A DNA stretch of 64,000 nucleotides from Algoriphagus taiwanensis (GTDB lineage Bacteria > Bacteroidota > Bacteroidia > Cytophagales > Cyclobacteriaceae): NCBI RefSeq assembly GCF_036245645.1, contig NZ_BTPE01000004.1, positions 124,001 to 188,000 of the forward strand. The letters run 5' to 3'. Positions 15,034-22,553 of the stretch are shown here, in pieces (the stretch's first letter is position 1; every line of letters starts with the position of its first letter). The notes under the pieces are model-generated. The model was not told where the DNA came from and made no database searches. It was given only the letters and a program-made list of their open reading frames with translations. Made by a program: the position numbers and the translations under genes.

Positions 15034-17118
15034 TCAATCTCCCGGATGATAAACCCGCTTGGCTTTTTTCATGACCTCTTCCTTGTCCAAAGTCATCGGC
15101 TTGAGGTCTCGATTTATAAAGCGCTCCATCTGGTCTGAAAAGTGTGGACTTTCGGGTCGGTTGCTTGTCCCATAGACATTGATGCTTTCCAATACGGGAA
15201 GTCCATCTCCAAACCGGACCATCAAAATGTAGGATTCTCCCTGCACGGCCTTTCGGGTTCCATTTTCCTGTGGGCTGCTCCGAATGGCAGCCAGCACATC
15301 GTCCAAGCCCCAAAGGGGCAAGATCTTCTCTCCACGGATTAGCTTTTGGTATTCTCCCAGGGTCACGATCGGCTTACCGAAATGAGTTTCAAAATGCTTT
15401 TTTGCCTCACGGATGCCTATCAGGGCCTCTTCTTCGGTCAGCTTTGTGTCAAAACTTCTGCCTGCCTTGGCAAACTGGTCCCACCAATAGTAATAAATAA
15501 AACCAAAGATCGCCGCGCCTTCACTATCTATTGCAGCTTCCCGATCCCAATTTTGAAGCCTGTGAATCTGCGATTTGATGTCCTCATTCGCTAGGGAATC
15601 CAAGGAGAAAAGGGAAGTCATGTCAGTGCGAAAAGCCAGGTTCCGAGGTAGGGTCTGGTCAAATTTGATCCGCTCAAAATCCTCCCAAGAGATCCTGCCT
15701 GTATCGGGCATCAGTTCTCTGAATCTGACGGAGCGATTGTTGTCTCTCAAGTCAAAACCCATTTCAACAGGATAATCCTCATAAAACAGGTTGTCTTCCA
15801 ATCCACTGGCTTTAAATGGAGAATGGTTGGTGTTGAACAGGTATCCAGAACTTGGATTTACCTGCTGTGGAAGGTCTTGGAATGCGTGAAATTCTGTCCA
15901 AAGGGTATTTTTGGTGTTGCCCGGGACGGTACCTGAGTAGTCAAAGCCGGGAGTTCTTTTTGGTAAGAGCCCATTGCTGACGTAAAAAATCGTGTCGTAT
16001 TTGTCTGCATAGACCGTGTTGAAATTGGTTAACTGCATGGAGTTCATGGCAGCTTTCCATTCGGAAAAGTTTTTGGCTTTGTTCATTCTCCACCATTGTT
16101 CCGGTGCTCCTATTCTCTCCAACGCACCCAATCGGATGGCAAATGCTCCCTGTTCTGTGATTAAAGTCGGGCCATGGATGCTTTTCCAAACTTTCTTCGG
16201 AACAGGAATTGTAATCCAATCCCAAAGTCGAACCTTCAGCCAGGCATAGTGTGATTCCAATTCCAGCCATTCTCCATCGACGAGGTATTCATTTTGGTCA
16301 TCGGGATTGAGTTCTAGCTGATAGAGGTCCAGAAAATCTGGAGTATTTACCGTATGAGCCCACCCCAAATGTTCATTGGCTCCATGAAAAATCATGGCTC
16401 CGCCGGGGAAAAGCCCGCCCAGAATGTTCCAGCCTTCTTCCGATTGAAGATGGGCCTCATACCAGGCCACCGGACCTTCCAGAGGCTGGTGGGAATTGAT
16501 AGCCAGGAAGGTTTCACCGGAATCTGTCCTGCTGGAATGAACCGCGATGGCATTGGACCCCTTGGGCATCGGGTCTTCAGGAATCATTTCCACATTTCCG
16601 CCCACGATTGCTTGCACGGCTCGGTCGGCACCGGACATCTGTGCAAGAGAAAGGATATAAGCCGAGACTATTTCTTTTGGGGTAATGGGGAATGCAGGCT
16701 GGTAGAGTACTTCTTCCGGATGAGCCAGGGCATAATCATTCATGCCAACAGCGTAGCCCTCCAAGACCTTTTTAAAATCAGGGGAGAAGGCCTCATCGTA
16801 TCTTTCCTTTGCTATTTTTTTGGTTTCCAGTAAATGGACGAAGAAATCCACTCCTGCCCCTTGCTCACCGAAAACCCGGCCTGCCAAGGCTTTTCCTGCC
16901 AAAATGGTTTTCTGAATGGTCTCAAAATCATCTTCTGCGTGTGCCCAAGCCAGCCCGTAGGCTACGTCAGCATCTTTCTTTCCAAAAATATGAGGTACTC
17001 CAAACTCGTCTCGTACTATCTCAACCTGAGTAGTATCCCAGCCGGAGGGTTTTAAAACTCGCTGGCATGAGAAAGTGAAAAAGGAGAGGGTCAGAAGCAG
17101 CAGGGTAATTCTGGACAT
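15034..17118 (-). CDS. Penicillin acylase family (S45) lipoprotein
   Basis: A 694-residue Ntn-hydrolase precursor with a lipoprotein signal (TFSC, Cys about 18). The alpha-chain region begins VEIVRDEFGVPHIFGKKDADVAYGLA. The autocatalytic serine is in PKGSNAIAVHSSRT, the first residue of the mature beta chain. The beta chain has INSHQPLEGPVAWYEAHLQ, GANEHLGWAHTVNTPDFLDLYQLE and NRSVRFRELM. Relatives hydrolyse beta-lactam side chains, acyl-homoserine lactones or other amides; the substrate here is unknown. A second, only distantly similar family member is at 42406-44820. It is transcribed alone. Confidence 0.9.
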   Translation of the reverse strand: MSRITLLLLTLSFFTFSCQRVLKPSGWDTTQVEIVRDEFGVPHIFGKKDADVAYGLAWAHAEDDFETIQKTILAGKALAGRVFGEQGAGVDFFVHLLETKKIAKERYDEAFSPDFKKVLEGYAVGMNDYALAHPEEVLYQPAFPITPKEIVSAYILSLAQMSGADRAVQAIVGGNVEMIPEDPMPKGSNAIAVHSSRTDSGETFLAINSHQPLEGPVAWYEAHLQSEEGWNILGGLFPGGAMIFHGANEHLGWAHTVNTPDFLDLYQLELNPDDQNEYLVDGEWLELESHYAWLKVRLWDWITIPVPKKVWKSIHGPTLITEQGAFAIRLGALERIGAPEQWWRMNKAKNFSEWKAAMNSMQLTNFNTVYADKYDTIFYVSNGLLPKRTPGFDYSGTVPGNTKNTLWTEFHAFQDLPQQVNPSSGYLFNTNHSPFKASGLEDNLFYEDYPVEMGFDLRDNNRSVRFRELMPDTGRISWEDFERIKFDQTLPRNLAFRTDMTSLFSLDSLANEDIKSQIHRLQNWDREAAIDSEGAAIFGFIYYYWWDQFAKAGRSFDTKLTEEEALIGIREAKKHFETHFGKPIVTLGEYQKLIRGEKILPLWGLDDVLAAIRSSPQENGTRKAVQGESYILMVRFGDGLPVLESINVYGTSNRPESPHFSDQMERFINRDLKPMTLDKEEVMKKAKRVYHPGD

Positions 17119-17185
17119 GAAGAGATGGTTTTTTTCTGAAAAGTAAAGATTCGGTCTTTAAGTTTAAAAAAACGTGATTTTATTC

Positions 17186-17224
17186 TTGGATGAGATGTTA
17201 AATAATTCTAACATTGTGTTAGAA
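17186..17224 (+). promoter_or_regulatory. Promoter and overlapping operator of the XRE operon
   Basis: TTG at 17186-17188 and TAACATTG at 17209-17216 (one mismatch to TAnnTTTG) are spaced by 20 bp, the Bacteroidota sigma arrangement. A dyad TTCTAAC, 5 nt, GTTAGAA (17206-17224) covers the -7 box and ends 17 bp before the first start codon. This is the expected position for autorepression by the XRE protein encoded in the operon. Confidence 0.6.
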
Positions 17225-17241
17225 ATATATCACATATCGAC

Positions 17242-17634
17242 ATGAAAAATGTAATCGCCTTATTCGTCCTACTCGCCCTTCTGGCGATCACCTTGGTACT
17301 TTGGTTTAGCAAGGATTCCATGACAGGGTTTGACTTGGGGAGCTTAGGAATCATCTTGGTCATTGTAGCATTTGCTGTTTTTATTCTAGGGCGAAGGATA
17401 AAAAGCTGGAAATCAGGCGAGCCTCAGGAGGATGAACTGAGTAAAATGGTCATGCTGCGTACCTCCTCGCTTTCTTACTACATTTCCCTTTATTTCTGGG
17501 TTTTTCTGCTTTGGCTAAAAGACCAGGTAGCATTTGATCAGGAGGAGCTGATCGGGACCGGGATTTTGGGTATGGCTGTCATTTTTGCTTTGAGCTGGTT
17601 GTTTTTTCATTTTAGAGGTGTGCCCAATGACTAA
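17242..17634 (+). CDS. Four-helix membrane protein of the XRE operon
   Basis: A 130-residue integral membrane protein with four hydrophobic segments (about 4-22, 33-49, 80-95 and 105-122) and a cytosolic loop GRRIKSWKSGEPQEDELSKMVMLRTSSLSYYISLYFW. The EDELSKMVMLRTSSLSYYIS segment resembles proteins encoded next to small XRE regulators. No enzymatic motif is seen. The 3' end overlaps the regulator start by 8 bp, so the two are coupled. Inferred role: membrane partner or sensor for the regulator. Confidence 0.8.
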   Translation: MKNVIALFVLLALLAITLVLWFSKDSMTGFDLGSLGIILVIVAFAVFILGRRIKSWKSGEPQEDELSKMVMLRTSSLSYYISLYFWVFLLWLKDQVAFDQEELIGTGILGMAVIFALSWLFFHFRGVPND

Positions 17635-17827
17635 CCGAATCCGGGAATTCAGATTGCAAAAAGAAATGACGCAGGAAGACTTGGCAAAAAGAGTAAAGGT
17701 GAGAAGGGAGACGATCGTGTTTTTGGAGAAAAACAAGTACAACCCCTCCTTGAGACTGGCCTATGATTTGGCGCAGGTATTTGAAGTAAGAATTGAGGAT
17801 TTATTCAGTTTTGAAGATGAAGAATGA
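17627..17827 (+). CDS. Small XRE/Cro-C1-type HTH regulator
   Basis: A 66-residue stand-alone HTH_3 domain: NRIREFRLQKEMTQEDLAKRVKVRRETIVFLEKNKYNPSL, then ALA-type dimer helix YDLAQVFEVRIEDLFSFEDE. It resembles small YozG/YvaO-like regulators. The ATG at 17627 (MTNR) is chosen because it begins the HTH; an in-frame codon three residues earlier lies inside the preceding gene. It probably binds the dyad over the operon promoter at 17206-17224. It overlaps both neighbours. Confidence 0.88.
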   Translation: MTNRIREFRLQKEMTQEDLAKRVKVRRETIVFLEKNKYNPSLRLAYDLAQVFEVRIEDLFSFEDEE

Positions 17828-17999
17828 AAAAGAAAAGTACCTCCCTATGTTTATTTCGGGTGGATTATTGCTTGGGGTTTTTTTAGGAATTACCCTGAGT
17901 ATAATTAAGGACGATTTTGGTCTTTGGCTGTCTGTGGGAGTGGGTTTTGGAATGGCAGCAGGAAGCCTGTCTTATGTGATTTATGCTGCCAAAAAATAA
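17817..17999 (+). CDS. Small two-helix membrane protein of the XRE operon
   Basis: A 60-residue protein from the ATG at 17817 (MKNEKEKY) with two predicted membrane helices (about 11-30 and 35-55) rich in Gly. The start overlaps the XRE gene by 11 bp, giving a third coupled gene. No family recognised; it is likely a membrane partner of the first gene. A strong hairpin terminator follows at once. Confidence 0.75.
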   Translation: MKNEKEKYLPMFISGGLLLGVFLGITLSIIKDDFGLWLSVGVGFGMAAGSLSYVIYAAKK

Positions 18000-18000
18000 T

Positions 18001-18026
18001 AAAGCCGGCATCAAAGTGCCGGCTTT
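18001..18026. terminator. Bidirectional terminator between convergent genes
   Basis: AAAGCCGGCA and TGCCGGCTTT form a perfect 10-bp stem with a 6-nt loop between the XRE operon and the leftward nucleotidase gene. Confidence 0.8.
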
Positions 18027-18057
18027 CGGGGTTGAAGCAACTTTCTCTTGGTTGATT

Positions 18058-19731
18058 TTATCTGAATTCGTAATCCACGCCATGGACCTGGGTAAGTAAA
18101 GTGGCGGGAGCATCCAACGCCACGGCAGATTTTGGTGGGATTGGAGTTACAGGTGAATTTTTCGCCAAATAGTTTTTCATAGCCTCATGAAGTGTATAGG
18201 CTGTATTTTCTGTATCCATTACTCCTTTGAATCGGCAAAGCATATCATCCGGATCTCCGTCCCGCTCACAGGCACAGATCGTGTAGACTCTTTCCATCTC
18301 CAGAGGCTTTCCATGAACCAAAGCTTTTTGAACCCGATGACCTTCTTCACCAAAGGCATTGAATTCGACTTCCATTCCTTTGAATTTGATCACCCATCCA
18401 CCAAAACGCTTGGAGGCATCTTCTGCAAAGACATTGTTCAGTTCTTTTTCCAGCCAGTTTTTGATTTGGGTTCCAGTCACTTTTCCGGTACGGATCGTGC
18501 TGTCTACAGGAAGCATGTCGTAGATGAAGCCATGGGTAATCGGGATATTTCCGGTCTTGTCCGGGGTGGTTCTGGGGGGACAAAAGCGGAATCCGTTGGA
18601 AAGAACTATGTCCACCTCAGGTACTTGCCAATTGATGGCATCAAGAATCATGGTGTCAATGGGGTTTTCGATCACAAAGTACCGATAAAGGGGCACGGTA
18701 CTATAGCCTGCAATCTGGTAAATATCCTCTTGGAAAGGTTGCTCATTTTGAGCAATCAATTGGGTCATTTTTTTGTCCGGAGCATTTTTTACAGCATCCA
18801 CTTCCAAAAGGTCATAGCGGTCACTGACCACTTTTCCGTTTTCGATTTTTAATTCCAGTTTTCCTACAAAAGAACCAAAAGCTCCGGGTTCCACGACTTT
18901 GGCATACTTGGATTGGATGGGTTTTCTGACCCGCTCGTGGGTATCTCCTCCCAGAATATAATCCACTCCTTCACAGGCGGGCAGGTTGGCCAAATGCAGC
19001 TGCTGAGATAAACCCAGATGGGCAATAATGGCCACAAAGGCACATTTTTCCTGATTTCTCAGCACATCCACGTAGTGAGCCAGATTCTCTTCCGGCTTGG
19101 TGTAGATGATTCCCTTGCTGTAGTTAGGGGATTGTCGGATGGGGACAAGGTGATCGGTATAGCCCAAGAAACCTATTTTCACCCCATTAACAGTCCAGAT
19201 ATGGTAAGGCGGGAAGATGAGTTCACCCTTTTTTCCCTCACCCAAGTCATGGTACATATTGGCGCATACTTTTGGTGCATACAGAGACCCTAGGAGATGC
19301 TGCATGGCTTTTTTGTAATAGATCACCTCCCAGTTGCCAGGAAGATAAAGGTCGTAGCCCATCTCATTTAGTAGGGGTACCATGGCCTCACCGGTAGTTT
19401 TCACGGATAGTTCCGAGCCCTGAAACATATCTCCGGTGTCTATCAAGAAACTATGTTCGCTTTTCTTTCGGAGTTTCTCTACGAATGTTTTGAGATGCGC
19501 ATAACCGCCTGTCTTGCGAAATACCGATTGTCCATTTTCCCAAAATAACTCATCATGAGGATGGATCTGGCAGTGGACGTCAGTGGTTTGTAAGATGGAA
19601 ACGGTAAAGGAGGTAGGGATTTCTTTGGGAGATTTTTCTGGCTGGGTTGATGCAGAGGCGATTCCGGTAAGTCCGGTAGTGGCTCCCAAAGCACTCAACT
19701 GAGCTATGAATTTTCTTCTTGAGGATTTCAT
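18058..19731 (-). CDS. Tat-exported metallophosphatase / 5'-nucleotidase
   Basis: A 557-residue UshA-like enzyme with a twin-arginine signal (SSRRKFIAQLSALGA). The N-terminal calcineurin-like metal domain shows ILQTTDVHCQIHPHDE, IDTGDMFQGSELS, GNWE (replacing the usual GNHE), IAHLGLS and LGGDTHE. The C-terminal 5'-nucleotidase domain follows, with INWQVPEVDIVLSNGFRF and LPVDSTIRTGKVTG. The Trp in GNWE where His is normal is notable, since that His stabilises the transition state; related SoxB-type proteins also vary here. Expected to release phosphate or sulfate from periplasmic nucleotides or esters. Single gene. Confidence 0.87.
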   Translation of the reverse strand: MKSSRRKFIAQLSALGATTGLTGIASASTQPEKSPKEIPTSFTVSILQTTDVHCQIHPHDELFWENGQSVFRKTGGYAHLKTFVEKLRKKSEHSFLIDTGDMFQGSELSVKTTGEAMVPLLNEMGYDLYLPGNWEVIYYKKAMQHLLGSLYAPKVCANMYHDLGEGKKGELIFPPYHIWTVNGVKIGFLGYTDHLVPIRQSPNYSKGIIYTKPEENLAHYVDVLRNQEKCAFVAIIAHLGLSQQLHLANLPACEGVDYILGGDTHERVRKPIQSKYAKVVEPGAFGSFVGKLELKIENGKVVSDRYDLLEVDAVKNAPDKKMTQLIAQNEQPFQEDIYQIAGYSTVPLYRYFVIENPIDTMILDAINWQVPEVDIVLSNGFRFCPPRTTPDKTGNIPITHGFIYDMLPVDSTIRTGKVTGTQIKNWLEKELNNVFAEDASKRFGGWVIKFKGMEVEFNAFGEEGHRVQKALVHGKPLEMERVYTICACERDGDPDDMLCRFKGVMDTENTAYTLHEAMKNYLAKNSPVTPIPPKSAVALDAPATLLTQVHGVDYEFR

Positions 19732-19866
19732 TTAGTAAGGTATTTCTGGGCTTATGTAAAGGGATCTAAAATTTTTCGGGTAAGGGAATACCTCCCCAAA
19801 ATCTTTCGAAAAATAGAATTTAAGCCTTCAAAAATTCGGTGACAGGTGTCACAAAGCCAAAAAAAA

Positions 19867-19890
19867 AGGACCTCAGACAACTGAGGTCCT
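19867..19890 (-). terminator. Terminator of the diheme cytochrome gene
   Basis: AGGACCTCAG/CTGAGGTCCT stem (10 bp, loop ACAA). Read leftward it is followed by a run of T (A9 on the + strand), 30 bp past the stop codon at 19921. Confidence 0.85.
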
Positions 19891-19920
19891 CTATTAAAGG
19901 TCAAATCAAAAGATCAACTA

Positions 19921-20904
19921 TCAATTGGCTGCGGTAAATCTGACTACCTCATTTTTCATGGCCGGGATAGTTTGTAGGTATGCATAGATTGCTTTCAGGT
20001 CTTCTTCTTTCATTCCGGCATACATGGTCCATGGCATAATGGAATTGAATTCTCCTAGATTGACTTTTGGAATGACATAGCCGGAATCTGCATATTGTTT
20101 AAACCGCTGAATGAATATCTCTTCTGTCCAGTTTCCAATGCCGGTTTCCGCGTCAGGAGTAATATTGGAACTGGTTACCAACGAGCCATCAGGGAAAGGA
20201 AAGTCTCTGCCCCCTGAAAATGCAAATTCATGATTTATTACCCCTTGAGGAGTCATTCGGGTATGGCATTCAATGCACCCGGAAGCATTCACCAAATAGC
20301 CTCCGTAGGCAATCTGATCTGAAGGATCGGGTTTGGTCACCATCTCTGCATTTTGGGGCATGGTTCTCAGAATCAGGTTTACAGGGAAATCTGCCTTAGA
20401 ATCAGGAATATCAGTTTCTACAGAAGGAATAGATCGGATATAGGCAATGATGTCGTAGATGTCTTCTGGATCCATTTTTCCATAATACATATAAGGCATC
20501 AGCGGAAACATGGCCCGGCCATCGTTGGTCACTCCTGTAGTGATCAGCCGGAATAGTTCACCGTCGGTGTAGTTTGAAATCCCGAATGGGGTAATGTTTT
20601 TTGCATAAAAAACACCCGGCAAGCCTATGCTGTGGTCAAATCGATCTCCCCCTGCACCCAAGGTTCCGGGAGTTGGAGGTCCGGAGAAAAGAGAAAAGTC
20701 GCGCTTGGAATGACAATCCATACAGACAGCCACGTGGTTTGCTAGGTAAGCGCCATTTTCTATCCTGTCAGGAGTGTATTCGATGGTGAGTTCAGGTGCC
20801 GGGTCTACCTTGGGAAAGGCAAATTGGAGAAAGGCTACCCCACAGATCCAGAGCAAAACAATAGCCCCTAGGAGGTAGGCTGCGATTTTAAATATTTTAT
20901 TCAT
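19921..20904 (-). CDS. Membrane-anchored diheme c-type cytochrome
   Basis: A 327-residue protein with an N-terminal membrane anchor (about residues 7-27) and two c-type heme sites: CMDCHSK near residue 62 and CIECHTR near 212. Each is followed by a distal Met region (for example GGDRFDHSIGLPGVFYAKNITP, and NSIMPWTMYAGM at the end). The two-fold domain layout resembles the cytochrome subunits of membrane alcohol, aldehyde or gluconate dehydrogenases. It could accept electrons from the GMC dehydrogenase encoded at 26210, although the genes are 5 kb apart and in opposite directions. Confidence 0.9.
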   Translation of the reverse strand: MNKIFKIAAYLLGAIVLLWICGVAFLQFAFPKVDPAPELTIEYTPDRIENGAYLANHVAVCMDCHSKRDFSLFSGPPTPGTLGAGGDRFDHSIGLPGVFYAKNITPFGISNYTDGELFRLITTGVTNDGRAMFPLMPYMYYGKMDPEDIYDIIAYIRSIPSVETDIPDSKADFPVNLILRTMPQNAEMVTKPDPSDQIAYGGYLVNASGCIECHTRMTPQGVINHEFAFSGGRDFPFPDGSLVTSSNITPDAETGIGNWTEEIFIQRFKQYADSGYVIPKVNLGEFNSIMPWTMYAGMKEEDLKAIYAYLQTIPAMKNEVVRFTAAN

Positions 20905-21121
20905 AGTGCTTTTGGCTTGGTTATCAGAAAGTTAATTTTTAGGATTTTGATTCGGAACCTCTGTCCATAAAAAGTTTTGTAAAAATCCGTAATTGTTATC
21001 TTTTTTCTTGGATAGTTTCAATTTGAAGAAATATTTAAAGGTTCTTGTGAAACAGATTTTGAATTTTCTTCTTCAAGGAAAAAAGACTTTCTATTTTCAC
21101 AGCCAACAAACCATCAATCCC
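20905..21121. other. Divergent intergenic region
   Basis: 217 bp between the cytochrome and M20 genes. It is AT-rich and presumably holds both promoters, but no clean TTG/TAnnTTTG pair was found. An in-frame extension of the M20 gene through it has no family resemblance and was not used. Confidence 0.4.
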
Positions 21122-22546
21122 ATGAACAAGCTCTTTCTAGTTGTATTTCTGATCTTGGTCTCGCCTGCGTTTAGCCAACAAAGTGAAGTTTTGAGTAAGT
21201 TGGACTCCAAAGCTGACTTTTATGGAGATATCGCCCGACAGATCTGGGCAAATCCAGAATTGGGCTACCTAGAGACCAATAGCTCCGCTTTGCTTCAAAA
21301 AACGCTAAGTGATGCAGGGTTTAAAGTGACTTCAGGGGTAGCTGATATTCCTACTGCATTTGTGGCAGAATATGGCTCAGGTAAACCGGTTATCGGCATT
21401 ATGGCTGAATTCGATGCCTTACCGGGAGTGTCTCAAAAAGCGGTTCCTTTCCGTGAACCGGTAGTGGAAGGTGGAGCAGGTCACGCTTGCGGGCATCACC
21501 TTTTCGGGGCTGCTTCAGTGGCAGCTGGTATTACCGTGATGGAGTGGATGAAGGCTAATCAAATCTCCGGTACCATCCGCGTGTATGGAACCCCGGCAGA
21601 AGAAGGTGGTGGAGGCAAAGTCTATATGGCAAGAGCAGGTCTTATTTCCGATGTAGATGCCATGCTACACTGGCACCCAAGCTCTCAAAATGCAGCCGGC
21701 GCGACTTCATCCTTAGCCAATATTTCAACCAAGTTTAGATTTTACGGGGAGGCCTCTCATGCCGCTGCAGCGCCGGAGAGAGGTAAATCTGCCTTGGATG
21801 CAGTCGAGTCCATGAACTTCATGGTCAATCTGATGCGGGAGCACGTGCCGATGGAGACTCGAATGCACTACGTCATCACCCGGGGCGGTGAGGCTCCCAA
21901 TGTCGTTCCTGCTTTTGCAGAGTCTTATCATTACGTGAGGCACCCGGATGCCCAGGTGGTCAAGGAGATTTTTGACCGAATGGTCAAGGCAGCCGAAGGG
22001 GCAGCTTTGGGCACTCAAACGCGAATGGAATACGAGATCATTAATGGCGTATATAACCTTCTTCCCAATGAAACCCTTGCACGAATCATGCATAAAAATC
22101 TAGAGTTGGTGGGTGGAGTGAATTATACTCCTGAGGAGAGAAAATTTGCAGAGGATATCATCAAGACTTTTCCCTCTGGAGTAAAAGCTTCTCCTGAGGA
22201 TGCTACCAAAATAGCGCCGTTTCTGGTGGAAGAGAAAGGCGGCGGAGGTTCTACAGACGTGGGTGATATCAGCTGGTTGGTTCCTACTGTGGGACTTGGA
22301 GCAGCGACTTGGGTTCCGGGCACTTCAGCTCACACTTGGCAAGCAGTGGCTGCCGGAGGGATGAGCATTGGACAAAAAGGAATGCTCGTGGCTGCAAAAA
22401 CTCTCACTCTCACGGCTATGGATATTTTCCAAAACCCTTCCGTAACTCAGACTGCTTTGGATGAGCTGAATCGAAGAAGAGGGGCTGACTTTACTTACGA
22501 GGCCTTGGTAGGTGACAGAAGCGCACCTTTGGATTACAGAAAATAA
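21122..22546 (+). CDS. M20-family amidohydrolase (AbgB-like), exported
   Basis: 474 residues from ATG 21122, giving a clean signal peptide (NKLFLVVFLILVSPAFSQ). The dinuclear metal-site motifs of peptidase family M20D are present: GIMAEFDALPG, GGAGHACGHHLFG, YGTPAEEGGGGK, with MLHWHPSS and the dimerisation-domain ASHAAAAPERGKSALDAVE. The nearest functional class is the AbgB subunit of p-aminobenzoyl-glutamate hydrolase or related amidohydrolases. The next gene starts 7 bp after the stop, so the two are probably cotranscribed. Confidence 0.9.
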   Translation: MNKLFLVVFLILVSPAFSQQSEVLSKLDSKADFYGDIARQIWANPELGYLETNSSALLQKTLSDAGFKVTSGVADIPTAFVAEYGSGKPVIGIMAEFDALPGVSQKAVPFREPVVEGGAGHACGHHLFGAASVAAGITVMEWMKANQISGTIRVYGTPAEEGGGGKVYMARAGLISDVDAMLHWHPSSQNAAGATSSLANISTKFRFYGEASHAAAAPERGKSALDAVESMNFMVNLMREHVPMETRMHYVITRGGEAPNVVPAFAESYHYVRHPDAQVVKEIFDRMVKAAEGAALGTQTRMEYEIINGVYNLLPNETLARIMHKNLELVGGVNYTPEERKFAEDIIKTFPSGVKASPEDATKIAPFLVEEKGGGGSTDVGDISWLVPTVGLGAATWVPGTSAHTWQAVAAGGMSIGQKGMLVAAKTLTLTAMDIFQNPSVTQTALDELNRRRGADFTYEALVGDRSAPLDYRK

Positions 22547-22553
22547 TTTTCCC

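Noticed and set aside
20993..21121. Upstream extension of the M20 amidohydrolase
   Set aside because: It would bury the signal peptide 43 residues inside the protein, and the extension shows no family similarity; ATG 21122 is preferred.
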